The notes under the pieces: generated by a model | What the model was told of the DNA's origin: nothing | Database searches by the model: none | The model's input: only the letters and a program-made list of their open reading frames with translations | Assembly (NCBI GenBank): GCA_017882785.1 | Contig: JADGOV010000021.1 | Span: 1-36,037, forward strand | Origin: Frankiaceae bacterium | GTDB taxonomy: Bacteria > Actinomycetota > Actinomycetes > JADGOV01 | Length of the DNA stretch: 36,037 nt | Direction of reading: 5' to 3' | Shown here: positions 29,581-36,037 of the stretch, in pieces | How positions within the stretch are numbered: position 1 is the first letter of the stretch | How the letters are laid out: each line of letters opens with the position of its first letter | Translations under genes and position numbers: made by a program

Positions 29581-29808
29581 TCAACCAGAGCGTAGGCCGA
29601 GGTCCCGACGCTCCCGGGGACGCTCGTACCGGGCCCAGGTCACGCTGCTGTGGGAGTACGCGCAGTCCCAGCAGATCACCCGGATCTCACCACGGATCTG
29701 CTGAATGCGGGGCCCGATCCACACCGCCGCACCGCAGTCGGCGCAGTCGGTCTGCCGACTGTTGGCCACCACGGGTGGGAGGTGTAGGCCGGGAGAGTCC
29801 CTCTCCAA
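29581..29808 (-). CDS. Small zinc-ribbon protein
   Basis: Up to 75 residues. Two CxxC knuckles (CADCGAAVW and ICWDCAYS) 24 residues apart would bind one zinc ion, followed by WARYERPRERRD, a basic tail. I do not recognise the family; it may bind nucleic acid or protein. The start is uncertain: TTG 29808 is the first in-frame start, and GTG codons at about 29772 would give a shorter protein with both knuckles. Codon use in this frame is normal for the genome, unlike the overlapping 29676-30008 frame. It lies between thrC and the REP-like cluster. Confidence 0.5.
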   Translation of the reverse strand: MERDSPGLHLPPVVANSRQTDCADCGAAVWIGPRIQQIRGEIRVICWDCAYSHSSVTWARYERPRERRDLGLRSG

Positions 29809-29985
29809 CTCGGCTGTCCTGCCCCTTCTGGAGTGCCGGTGACGATGGTGACCCGGGCCAGCCCGGCCCCACCGACCTGGCGCTCAGCACGCTCGTCGTG
29901 ACCACGCTCTACCCCCGTTGTTTCCGCGATGTGGCGCCCGTAGTAACCGCCCGCTAACTCACAGTTCATTTCGGGTCGGCGAGAC

Positions 29986-31236
29986 TCAACCCGCAAGCCC
30001 GGCCGCAACGAACGCGTCGTAGGAGGCTGCGATGGTCGTCGTCGGCCGAGCTACGTCGGCGATGGCATCCAGCGTCTTGAGGCCGTCGCCGGTGTTGAGC
30101 AGCACCGTCTCCGCGTCGGGGTCCAGGACCCCGCCGGCCAGCAGCCGGCGCAGCGTGGCCACCACCACGCCGCCTGCGGTCTCGGCGAAGATGCCCTCGG
30201 TGTGGGCCAGCAGCCGCATTCCGTCGATGGCCTCAGCGTCACTCACCGCCGCGATCGCGCCGCCGGTGCGGCGAACGGCGTCGAGTGCGTACGGCCCGTC
30301 CGCCGGGTTACCGATCGCCAGGGACTTGGCGATGCCGCTCGGACGGACCGGACGGACCACGTCCCAGCCCGCCGCGAACGCGGTCGCCACCGGCGCGCAC
30401 CCGTCGCTCTGGGCGCCGAAGACCCGGTAAGGCGATCCCTCGACCAGGCCCAGCTGGGACATCTCTCGCCAAGCCTTGTCCACCTTGGTCAGCAGCGAGC
30501 CGGAGGCCACCGGGCACACCACCTGGTCCGGCAGCCGCCAGCCCAACTGTTCGGCGATCTCGTAACCGACGGTCTTGCTGCCTTCGGCGTAGAACGGCCG
30601 GACGTTGGTGTTCACGAACGCCCAGGGAAGCTCGCCCACCAACTCCGAGCAGAGCCTGTTCACGTCGTCGTAGCTGCCCTCCACCGCGACCAGCGTGCCA
30701 CCGTAGACCGCGGCCATGGTGACCTTCGCCGGCTCCAGATCGGCCGGAATGAGCACGACCGACCGCATACCACCCTTCGCGGCCGCGGCGGCCACCGCCC
30801 CGGCAAGGTTGCCGGTGGACGCGCACGCCAGCACCTCGAAGCCGAGCGTGCGGGCAGCGGAGGCGGCCACCGCGACCACCCGGTCCTTGAAGGAGTGGGT
30901 CGGGTTGCCGCTGTCGTCCTTCACCCACAGGCGGCGCATGCCCAGCGCGCGGGCCAGGTTGTCCGCCCGGACCAGCCGGGTCATGCCGACCTGCAGGTCG
31001 ACCAGCGGCCGCACCGGCAGCAGGTCGGCATAGCGCCACATCGTCTGCGGACCGGCCTCGATCGAGGCCCGGCTCACCGCGCCGAAGGAGTAGGCGATCT
31101 CCAGCGGGCCGAAGCAGTCCGCGCAGACGTGGTCGGCCCCGAGGTCGTAGGTGGCATCGCATTCGCGGCAGGTCAGTCCGGCCGCCGCGCCGAACCTGGC
31201 AGGCGAATCAAGGCCTGAATCGATAACAGCAGTCAT
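29986..31236 (-). CDS. thrC: Threonine synthase
   Basis: ThrC converts O-phosphohomoserine to threonine with PLP. The 416-residue protein has an N-terminal zinc ribbon (Cys23-x2-Cys26 and Cys38-x2-Cys41), the PLP lysine Lys117 in NPTHSFKDR, the phosphate-binding CASTGNLAGAVAA loop, and SGSLLTK further on. ATG 31236 is preceded by GAGGAG 12 nt upstream. That site touches the closing stem of a SAM-I riboswitch (31252-31389), so expression is predicted to respond to S-adenosylmethionine. No hom or thrB is adjacent. Confidence 0.93.
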   Translation of the reverse strand: MTAVIDSGLDSPARFGAAAGLTCRECDATYDLGADHVCADCFGPLEIAYSFGAVSRASIEAGPQTMWRYADLLPVRPLVDLQVGMTRLVRADNLARALGMRRLWVKDDSGNPTHSFKDRVVAVAASAARTLGFEVLACASTGNLAGAVAAAAAKGGMRSVVLIPADLEPAKVTMAAVYGGTLVAVEGSYDDVNRLCSELVGELPWAFVNTNVRPFYAEGSKTVGYEIAEQLGWRLPDQVVCPVASGSLLTKVDKAWREMSQLGLVEGSPYRVFGAQSDGCAPVATAFAAGWDVVRPVRPSGIAKSLAIGNPADGPYALDAVRRTGGAIAAVSDAEAIDGMRLLAHTEGIFAETAGGVVVATLRRLLAGGVLDPDAETVLLNTGDGLKTLDAIADVARPTTTIAASYDAFVAAGLAG

Positions 31237-31251
31237 GAGCAGCGAGATCTC

Positions 31252-31389
31252 CTCATCTCTCCCGCGCGCCGGATGCCGCGGGCCGGAGTTGGCACCTGTC
31301 CGTCGCTCGCCGCTGCCTGTCAGCTGATGAGATACGCCGGGTGGTTGCCGGGGCTTCGTCGGGCCGGTCCCTCTGCCCCTCGTGATGAG
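31252..31389 (-). promoter_or_regulatory. SAM-I (S-box) riboswitch in the thrC leader
   Basis: Read on the minus strand, the leader has the S-box signature in order: CTCATC (P1 5' strand), GAGGGACCGGCCC, GAAGCCCCGGCAACC, a variable arm, GGTGCCAACTCCGGC, another hairpin arm, then GATGAG (P1 3' strand, exact complement of CTCATC). These are the conserved SAM-binding core segments of the family (Rfam RF00162). The P1 3' strand runs directly into the thrC ribosome site (GATGAGGAG), so ligand-stabilised P1 could itself hide the Shine-Dalgarno sequence. No separate terminator is evident. Confidence 0.85.
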
Positions 31390-31401
31390 CGTTGTTCAGT
31401 T

Positions 31402-32295
31402 GTGTCTGCGATCCTCGCATACGTGCGCCCCGATGTCCGCCGGTGGTACGAGCGCCGGACCTCCAGCGCGGCGGACTGGCCGACGACCCGATCATGTCCC
31501 GCCAGCGGCTCGTGCTCGGTCTCGGTGGTCCTGCCGGCGCACAACGAGGCGGCCACAGTGGGCGCGGTCGTCACCACCATTCTCCGCGAAGCGGGCGATC
31601 TCCTCGACCAGGTGCTCGTCGTCGACTCCGCCTCCACCGACGACACCGCGGAGGTCGCGGCCGAGGCAGGCGCCGAGGTGATCGGGGTTGAACGTCCCGG
31701 CAAGGGCCGCGCGCTCGCCGCCGGACTGGCAGCGAGCAGCGGAGAGCTGGTTGTGTTTCTCGACGCGGATCTGCGGGGCATGCACGGCGGGTTCGTCAGC
31801 GGACTCCTCGGCCCGCTACTCACCGATCCGTCGGTGCACTTCGTCAAGGGCACCTACGCCCGGACCGCCGGCCGGGTGACCGAGCTGGTGGCCCGCCCGC
31901 TGGTGAACCTGCACTGGCCGCGGCTGGCCGGGATCGCCCAACCGCTGGCCGGTGAGTACGCCGGCCGCCGCGCCCTGCTGGAGACTCTCGCCTTCGAGCC
32001 CGGGTACGGGGTGGACCTCGGCCTGCTCCTCGACGCGGTCGACGCGGTCGGGCTGGACGGGCTGGCCCAAGTCGATCTCGGTCGGCGGGTGCACCGACAC
32101 CACAGCGACGCGGCTCTGGGCCGGATGGCCGCCGAGGTCCTGCAGGCCGCCCTGCGGCGCCTGGACCTGCCACCGGCAGCCACCACGCTCACCCAGTTCC
32201 CCGGCGGGCGACCCGTCGGCTACGACGTGTCCGTCGAGCCGCTGCCGCCGCTGCGCGGTGCAACCGCGACCGGAACGGATCGGGCCGCTTCGTGA
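31402..32295 (+). CDS. gpgS: Glucosyl-3-phosphoglycerate synthase
   Basis: GpgS (GT81) transfers glucose from a nucleotide sugar to 3-phosphoglycerate, the first step to glucosylglycerate and to methylglucose lipopolysaccharide primers. The 297-residue protein shows a GT-A fold: VSVVLPAHNEAATVG, DSASTDDT, the metal-binding DADLRG (Asp121, Asp123), KGTYAR, and the RLAGIAQPLAGEYAGRR acceptor segment. The GTG at 31402 gives the usual family start; the longer ORF runs through the riboswitch DNA and is rejected. The stop overlaps the next gene by 4 nt. It is divergent from thrC. Confidence 0.9.
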   Translation: MSAILAYVRPDVRRWYERRTSSAADWPTTRSCPASGSCSVSVVLPAHNEAATVGAVVTTILREAGDLLDQVLVVDSASTDDTAEVAAEAGAEVIGVERPGKGRALAAGLAASSGELVVFLDADLRGMHGGFVSGLLGPLLTDPSVHFVKGTYARTAGRVTELVARPLVNLHWPRLAGIAQPLAGEYAGRRALLETLAFEPGYGVDLGLLLDAVDAVGLDGLAQVDLGRRVHRHHSDAALGRMAAEVLQAALRRLDLPPAATTLTQFPGGRPVGYDVSVEPLPPLRGATATGTDRAAS

Positions 32296-33116
32296 CCGAC
32301 ATCCGGGTGATCTACACCGACCTCGACGGCACAATGGTCGGCCCGTACGGCTGCTTCTTCCGCGCCGAAGACGGCGCCCTGACCGACGAGCCGGCCCGGG
32401 CCCTGCTCGACCTGCTCGCTGCCGACGTCACGCTGGTGCTCGTCTCCGGTCGTACCCGTCCGCAGATGCTCGAAGCGGCGCGGATCTTCGGCGCGGAGGG
32501 CTACATCGCCGAGATGGGCTCGGTGATCGGCTGGGACCACGGCCGGGAGGCGGATGTGCTCCGGGGGGCGATGCCCGAGGCGTACCAGGGGACACCCGCT
32601 GCGGTCATGGAGGGCTCCGGCATCCTGGCCGAGCTCTTCGCCAGGTACGCGGGAATGCTGGAATACCACTCGCCGTGGCATCTGGGTCACGAGGCGGATG
32701 TCATGCTCCGGGGGCAGATCGACGCGGCCGACGCGGACGGCTGGCTGAGCGAGCGGGGATACGGGTGGCTTCGCGTGCGGGACAACGGAGTGCTCCCGCC
32801 GCACCGCTCCACCACGCTGCGACCGGAGGCGGCGCCGGTCCACGTCTACCACCTCATGCCCGACGGGGTGACGAAGGGGCTCGCGATCGCCCGGGACCTG
32901 CAGCGCCGGGGGGTGACCGCCGATGCTGCCCTCGCCATCGGGGACTCGGCCAGCGACCTGGAGATGGCGCCGTACGTCCGGGAGCTGTGGCTGACCGCCA
33001 ATGGGGCGGCGCACGGGCACATGCCCGCCCTGGTGGCGTCGCATCCGAACGTGCGGATCTCGCCGGCGGCGGTCGGGCTCGGCTGGGCTGAGGCGATCCG
33101 CGCGGCCCTGGCCTGA
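32292..33116 (+). CDS. HAD-family phosphatase, probable glucosyl/mannosyl-3-phosphoglycerate phosphatase
   Basis: A 274-residue HAD hydrolase of the Cof/MPGP group. It has motif I YTDLDGTM (about residues 8-15), motif II VLVSGRTR, a type-IIB cap, lysine motif III (GVTKGLAIARDL) and motif IV IGDSASDLEMA. It is translationally coupled to gpgS (GTGA), so the most likely substrate is glucosyl-3-phosphoglycerate, giving glucosylglycerate. HAD-type enzymes with this activity are known in other bacteria, while the mycobacterial GpgP is of another family. The substrate is inferred from context. Confidence 0.8.
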   Translation: MTDIRVIYTDLDGTMVGPYGCFFRAEDGALTDEPARALLDLLAADVTLVLVSGRTRPQMLEAARIFGAEGYIAEMGSVIGWDHGREADVLRGAMPEAYQGTPAAVMEGSGILAELFARYAGMLEYHSPWHLGHEADVMLRGQIDAADADGWLSERGYGWLRVRDNGVLPPHRSTTLRPEAAPVHVYHLMPDGVTKGLAIARDLQRRGVTADAALAIGDSASDLEMAPYVRELWLTANGAAHGHMPALVASHPNVRISPAAVGLGWAEAIRAALA

Positions 33117-33159
33117 CCGGCGCGAGGCCGAGCGGTCACAAACTGGCCGGAACCGCAGC

Positions 33160-33165
33160 TACGCT
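33160..33165 (+). promoter_or_regulatory. -10 box for the leaderless GT20 gene
   Basis: TACGCT ends exactly 6 nt before GTG 33172, with no ribosome site between, fitting a leaderless transcript separate from the gpgS operon. Confidence 0.5.
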
Positions 33166-33171
33166 CGCGTC

Positions 33172-34614
33172 GTGGCCGGTATGGCGAGGGTGCTGCTCGC
33201 CTCGAACCGAGGGCCGGTGTCCTTTGCCGAGGACGGTTCCGGCGACCTGTTCCTGCGCAGGGGAAGCGGCGGTCTGGTCTCGGGCCTGATGGGTGCCGCC
33301 TCCGACAACGAGGCGGTCTGGGTGTGCGCCGCCCTGGGCGACGCCGACCGCCGAGCAGCGCGCGAGGCCGGTGGCAGCGGCCGCATCGACATCGCCGGCT
33401 ACGACACCGACGGCGCCCGGGTGCGGATGCTCGGGATCGACCCCATGACCTTGCACCGGGCATACAACGGAGTGGCGAACCGGACCCTGTGGTTCCTGCA
33501 CCACCTGCTGTTCAACACGGCGACCGCACCGGTGTTCGATGAGCGGTTCGCCCGGGAGTGGGCTGCCTTCGTCGACTACGACGAGGCGTTCGCGGTCGCG
33601 CTGGCGGAGGAGGCCGCGCCGTGCGCCGTCGTCTCGATCCACGACTACCACCTCTCGCTGACCCCGCGGATGCTCCGCCACGTCCGCCCGGATCTCCGCA
33701 TCGGCCATTTCAGCCACACCCCCTGGGCGCCTGCGATGTACTTCCAGCTCCTGCCCGACTCCATCGCCCACGACCTGCTCACCGGGCTGCTCGCCGCCGA
33801 CACCGTCGGCTTCCTGTGTCAACGCTGGGCTGATGCCTTCCTCGAGTGCTGCGCGGTCCTGCTCGGCGCCCGCGTCGAGGGGGACACGGTGTCCCACGGC
33901 GGCGGGCGCACCCGCGTGCGCGTGCACAGCCTGGGTGTGGACGCCGCCGGTCTGCGTCGCCGGGTCGCCCAGCCCGACGTGCTCGCCCGCGCCGCTGTGC
34001 TGCGGGAGCTCGTGGGGGACCGGAAACTGATTCTGCGGATCGACCGCACCGAGATGAGCAAGAACATCGTCCGCGGTCTGGCCGCATACCGGGAGCTGCT
34101 GCGCAGCCACCCGGAGTGGCACGGCCGGGTCGTGCACCTCGCCTTCGCCTACCCGAGCCGGCATGATCTGCCGGAATACCGGGAGTACACCGCGGCCGTG
34201 CAGCAGATGGCGGGGGAGATCGAGGATGAGTTCGCCACGCCGTCCTGGGCACCTCTAGTGCTCGAGGTCAACGACGACTACCCACGATCGCTGGCCGCCT
34301 ACCTGCTGGCCGACGTCCTGGTGGTCAACCCGATCCGGGACGGGATGAACCTGGTGGCCAAGGAGGGCGTCGTGCTCAGCGAACGCGACCTGGCTCTCGT
34401 GCTGTCCCGGGAGGCCGGCGCCGTCTACGACCTCGGCGGCGGCGCCCTCGTCATCAACCCCTACGACGTCAGCGGGACCGCGGCCGCACTGCACACGGCG
34501 CTGTCCATGCCGGCCGAGGAGCGCGCCGCCCGCCGGCGGCTGCTCGTCGCCGGCGCCACCGCGTCGCCGCCACGCCAATGGTTAGCCGGGCAACTCGCCG
34601 AACTGGGGGCCTAG
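33172..34614 (+). CDS. otsA: GT20 glycosyltransferase, trehalose-6-phosphate synthase-like
   Basis: A 480-residue GT20 enzyme expected to join UDP/GDP-glucose to glucose-6-phosphate. Seen: the N-terminal donor loop SNRGPVSF..RRGSGGLVSGL, AYNGVANRTLWFLHH, the SIHDYHLSLTP segment, and C-terminal NPIRDGMNLVAKEG. The donor-phosphate site reads IDRTEMSKNI, keeping Arg and Lys at OtsA spacing but with Glu and Asn where E. coli OtsA has Asp and Gly, so it belongs to a divergent branch. With otsB 17 bp away (convergent), trehalose synthesis is the best guess; another sugar acceptor is possible. GTG 33172 is chosen from the -10 spacing; ATG 33181 is the alternative. Confidence 0.8.
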   Translation: MAGMARVLLASNRGPVSFAEDGSGDLFLRRGSGGLVSGLMGAASDNEAVWVCAALGDADRRAAREAGGSGRIDIAGYDTDGARVRMLGIDPMTLHRAYNGVANRTLWFLHHLLFNTATAPVFDERFAREWAAFVDYDEAFAVALAEEAAPCAVVSIHDYHLSLTPRMLRHVRPDLRIGHFSHTPWAPAMYFQLLPDSIAHDLLTGLLAADTVGFLCQRWADAFLECCAVLLGARVEGDTVSHGGGRTRVRVHSLGVDAAGLRRRVAQPDVLARAAVLRELVGDRKLILRIDRTEMSKNIVRGLAAYRELLRSHPEWHGRVVHLAFAYPSRHDLPEYREYTAAVQQMAGEIEDEFATPSWAPLVLEVNDDYPRSLAAYLLADVLVVNPIRDGMNLVAKEGVVLSERDLALVLSREAGAVYDLGGGALVINPYDVSGTAAALHTALSMPAEERAARRRLLVAGATASPPRQWLAGQLAELGA

Positions 34615-34631
34615 CGGCCGGCCCCAGCCGG

Positions 34632-35450
34632 TCACGCTGCGGATTGAACGAGGGTACGCAGCAGGGTCACCACGCCTTCCGGTCCGTCGACGACGAGATC
34701 GGCTCTGTCGCGAAGAGCGGACACCTCGGCCGAGGCACTGCAGACGGTCAGGCCTGGCACACCCTGCGCGCGGACCGCCTCCACGACGTCGAACGCCGGA
34801 AGGTCACCGAGGTCGTCACCAACGAAGAGGATGCTGCGGGCCCCGCACTCCGCAACGAGGCGACGCAGCGCGCCGCCCTTGTCGATGGCGCCGGGTCGCA
34901 GTTCCAGGACGAACCGGCCCGGCGCGGCCACCAGGCCGACCTCGCCAGCCAGCTCGGTCAGCGCCGGCGTGAGAGCCGCGAGCGCACCAGCCGGCTCGGC
35001 CGCCTGCCTGGTATGCACCACCAGCGAGTGCCCCTTGTCCTCCAGCGACACGCCGGCCGGTGCGTCGGCCAGCATGGCGGGCAGCCGCGCTCGGGCCTGC
35101 CCGACGCCCGGCTCGGGCAACGGCGCCTCCGTGCGGCCGCCGACGAAGCGCTCCAGCCCGTAGTGGCCGGCGATGACCAGATCGGCCAGGCCGTCCACCT
35201 GCTCGAGATCGAGAAAGCGCAGGACCGCGTGGACAGGGCGGCCGGTGACGATCGCCACCATGGCGACCCGAGGGGCAAGCGCGGCAAGTGCGGCGACCGC
35301 TCCCGGCGCCGGGTGTGCCTCGGCCGGCCGGTCCACGATGGGCGCCAACGTGCCGTCGTAGTCCACGGCGATCAGGGCACCACCCGGATCGGCGAGCAGT
35401 GCGGCGAGCCCCTGGCGACCGGCGGCGGTTACGGGTTCGGGAAGCGACAT
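34632..35450 (-). CDS. otsB: Trehalose-6-phosphate phosphatase
   Basis: OtsB removes phosphate from trehalose-6-phosphate. The 272-residue HAD protein has IAVDYDGTLAP (nucleophile Asp), VAIVTGRPV, GHYGLERF, DKGHSLVVHTR, ELRPGAIDKGGALRRLV and FVGDDLGDLPAF, the set of OtsB motifs. ATG 35450 gives the usual length; GTG 35501 would overlap the DUF3263 gene by 38 nt. It is convergent with the GT20 gene, which suggests a shared pathway, and follows DUF3263 by 13 nt, so these two are likely co-transcribed. Confidence 0.9.
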   Translation of the reverse strand: MSLPEPVTAAGRQGLAALLADPGGALIAVDYDGTLAPIVDRPAEAHPAPGAVAALAALAPRVAMVAIVTGRPVHAVLRFLDLEQVDGLADLVIAGHYGLERFVGGRTEAPLPEPGVGQARARLPAMLADAPAGVSLEDKGHSLVVHTRQAAEPAGALAALTPALTELAGEVGLVAAPGRFVLELRPGAIDKGGALRRLVAECGARSILFVGDDLGDLPAFDVVEAVRAQGVPGLTVCSASAEVSALRDRADLVVDGPEGVVTLLRTLVQSAA

Positions 35451-35463
35451 GGGTGGCAGCGGC

Positions 35464-35757
35464 TCAAGCGTCCAGGCCGACCCGCCGAGCGGATCGGGCA
35501 CGCTGGCGTGTGTCGCGCAGTCGGCGCAGCCGCTTGACCAGCATCGGATCGGAAGCCAACGCCTCGGGTCGGTCGAGCAGCCCGTTCAACACCTGGTAGT
35601 ACCGCGTCGCCGTCATGTCGAACAGGTCGCGGATCGCCTGCTCCTTGGGCCCGGCGAAGGTCCACCACCGCCGTTCGAAGGCGAGGATCTCCAGCTCACT
35701 GTCGGAGAGCCCGGCAGTGGCGGGAGCGCGGCTCGGCAGTGCGGAGGCGGCGTCCAT
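35464..35757 (-). CDS. DUF3263 domain-containing protein
   Basis: About 97 residues from ATG 35757. The conserved core ELEILAFERRWWTFAGPKEQ, then IRDLFDMTATRYYQVLNGLL and DPMLVKRLRRLRDTRQRARS, is the DUF3263 signature. The family is a small helical actinobacterial protein with a sigma-like or HTH-like look, probably DNA-binding; the function is unproven. ATG 35796 is an alternative start adding 13 residues without conserved sequence. It is followed by otsB. Confidence 0.85.
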   Translation of the reverse strand: MDAASALPSRAPATAGLSDSELEILAFERRWWTFAGPKEQAIRDLFDMTATRYYQVLNGLLDRPEALASDPMLVKRLRRLRDTRQRARSARRVGLDA

Positions 35758-35824
35758 ACCCGCCAGCCTACGTCGGAGTACACGGCTGTCATTCACTTCG
35801 GGTCCGGCGCGCCGCCGGTACGGC

Positions 35825-36037
35825 TCAGGGGTAGAGGCCGCGGGTGCGATGGGCCTCGGCCACCCGGCCGACGCCGATCATCTGAGCCGCGGTACGCAGC
35901 GACACGCGCCGCTCGGCGGCCAGCTCCGACACCTCGGTGTAGGCCCGTTCCATGAGCTCGCGCAACCGGACATTGACCTGGTCCTCGGTCCAGAAGTACG
36001 CCTGCAGGTCCTGTACCCACTCGAAATAGGACACCGC
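35825..36037 (-). CDS. NAD(P)-dependent glutamate dehydrogenase, C-terminal fragment
   Basis: The frame runs off the right edge. The visible 70 residues (VSYFEWVQDLQAYFWTED, LRELMERAYTEVSELA, AAQMIGVGRVAEAHRTRGLYP) match the end of Glu/Leu/Phe/Val dehydrogenases of the glutamate dehydrogenase branch, where YFEWVQ and the final RVAEAHRTRGLYP are typical. The enzyme interconverts glutamate and 2-oxoglutarate plus ammonium. The start lies outside the window; GTG 36034 in the track is internal. Confidence 0.85.
   Translation of the reverse strand, partial: AVSYFEWVQDLQAYFWTEDQVNVRLRELMERAYTEVSELAAERRVSLRTAAQMIGVGRVAEAHRTRGLYP

Noticed and set aside
29676-30008. 110-residue minus-strand ORF overlapping the zinc-ribbon gene
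   Set aside because: Includes a rare TTA codon and AT-richer third positions, and loses the CxxC motifs; the other frame is better. A frameshift between the two is possible but unsupported.

Overview
The window is from a high-GC actinobacterium (Actinomycetota). The evidence is a mycothiol S-conjugate amidase, several actinobacterial families of unknown function (DUF4307, DUF2530, DUF3027, DUF3263), GuaB3, a bacterial XPB helicase pair, groEL under CIRCE control, many GTG starts, and several -10 boxes placed 6-7 nt before start codons (leaderless genes). MqnB and MqnD show the futalosine route to menaquinone, and GpgS, a GT20 synthase and OtsB show compatible-solute synthesis. The genus cannot be fixed from the sequence alone.

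Layout. (1) 1-2100: a visibly lower-GC, gene-poor left end. It holds two small membrane-protein genes (one with a TM2 domain, preceded by two very short ORFs), a truncated lipoprotein gene, an excisionase-type HTH gene and decayed reading frames. This looks like the worn edge of an integrated element. (2) 2102-5413: core genes, with mca plus a small membrane protein on the minus strand and DUF4307-greA-hppD on the plus strand. (3) 5421-8143: a copC-like gene and a CopD/CtaG fusion (copper handling, cytochrome oxidase assembly). (4) 8217-11695: purine genes guaA and guaB3 around a small membrane protein. (5) 11813-15829: DUF2530, then DUF3027 coupled to a large sacsin/Hsp90-type ATPase-like protein that seems to start at CTG. 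(6) 15876-18854: MFS transporter, mqnB, mqnD. (7) 18855-21781: a palindrome-rich spacer, a cold-shock-domain protein with G-rich repeats upstream, a solitary larE and a PT-rich lipoprotein. (8) 21879-27317: an acyl-CoA ligase with a DevR-like box upstream, then the WYL/helicase-associated protein and XPB pair. (9) 27498-29808: groEL with two CIRCE-like operators, a REP-like repeat cluster and a small zinc-ribbon protein. (10) 29986-36037: thrC behind a SAM-I (S-box) riboswitch, divergent from gpgS-HAD phosphatase-GT20 synthase. otsB and DUF3263 face these genes, and the C-terminus of an NAD(P)-dependent glutamate dehydrogenase runs off the right edge.

The strongest non-coding signal is the SAM-I riboswitch before thrC, whose closing P1 strand runs into the Shine-Dalgarno sequence. 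Other unexplained structure includes the CTG start, a 28-bp perfect palindrome nested inside a second inverted repeat, an 18-bp-period G-rich repeat, the inverted GATCATG repeats near groEL, and the two-step short-ORF leader before the TM2 gene. I saw no CRISPR array, no tRNA or rRNA, and no intact insertion sequence.
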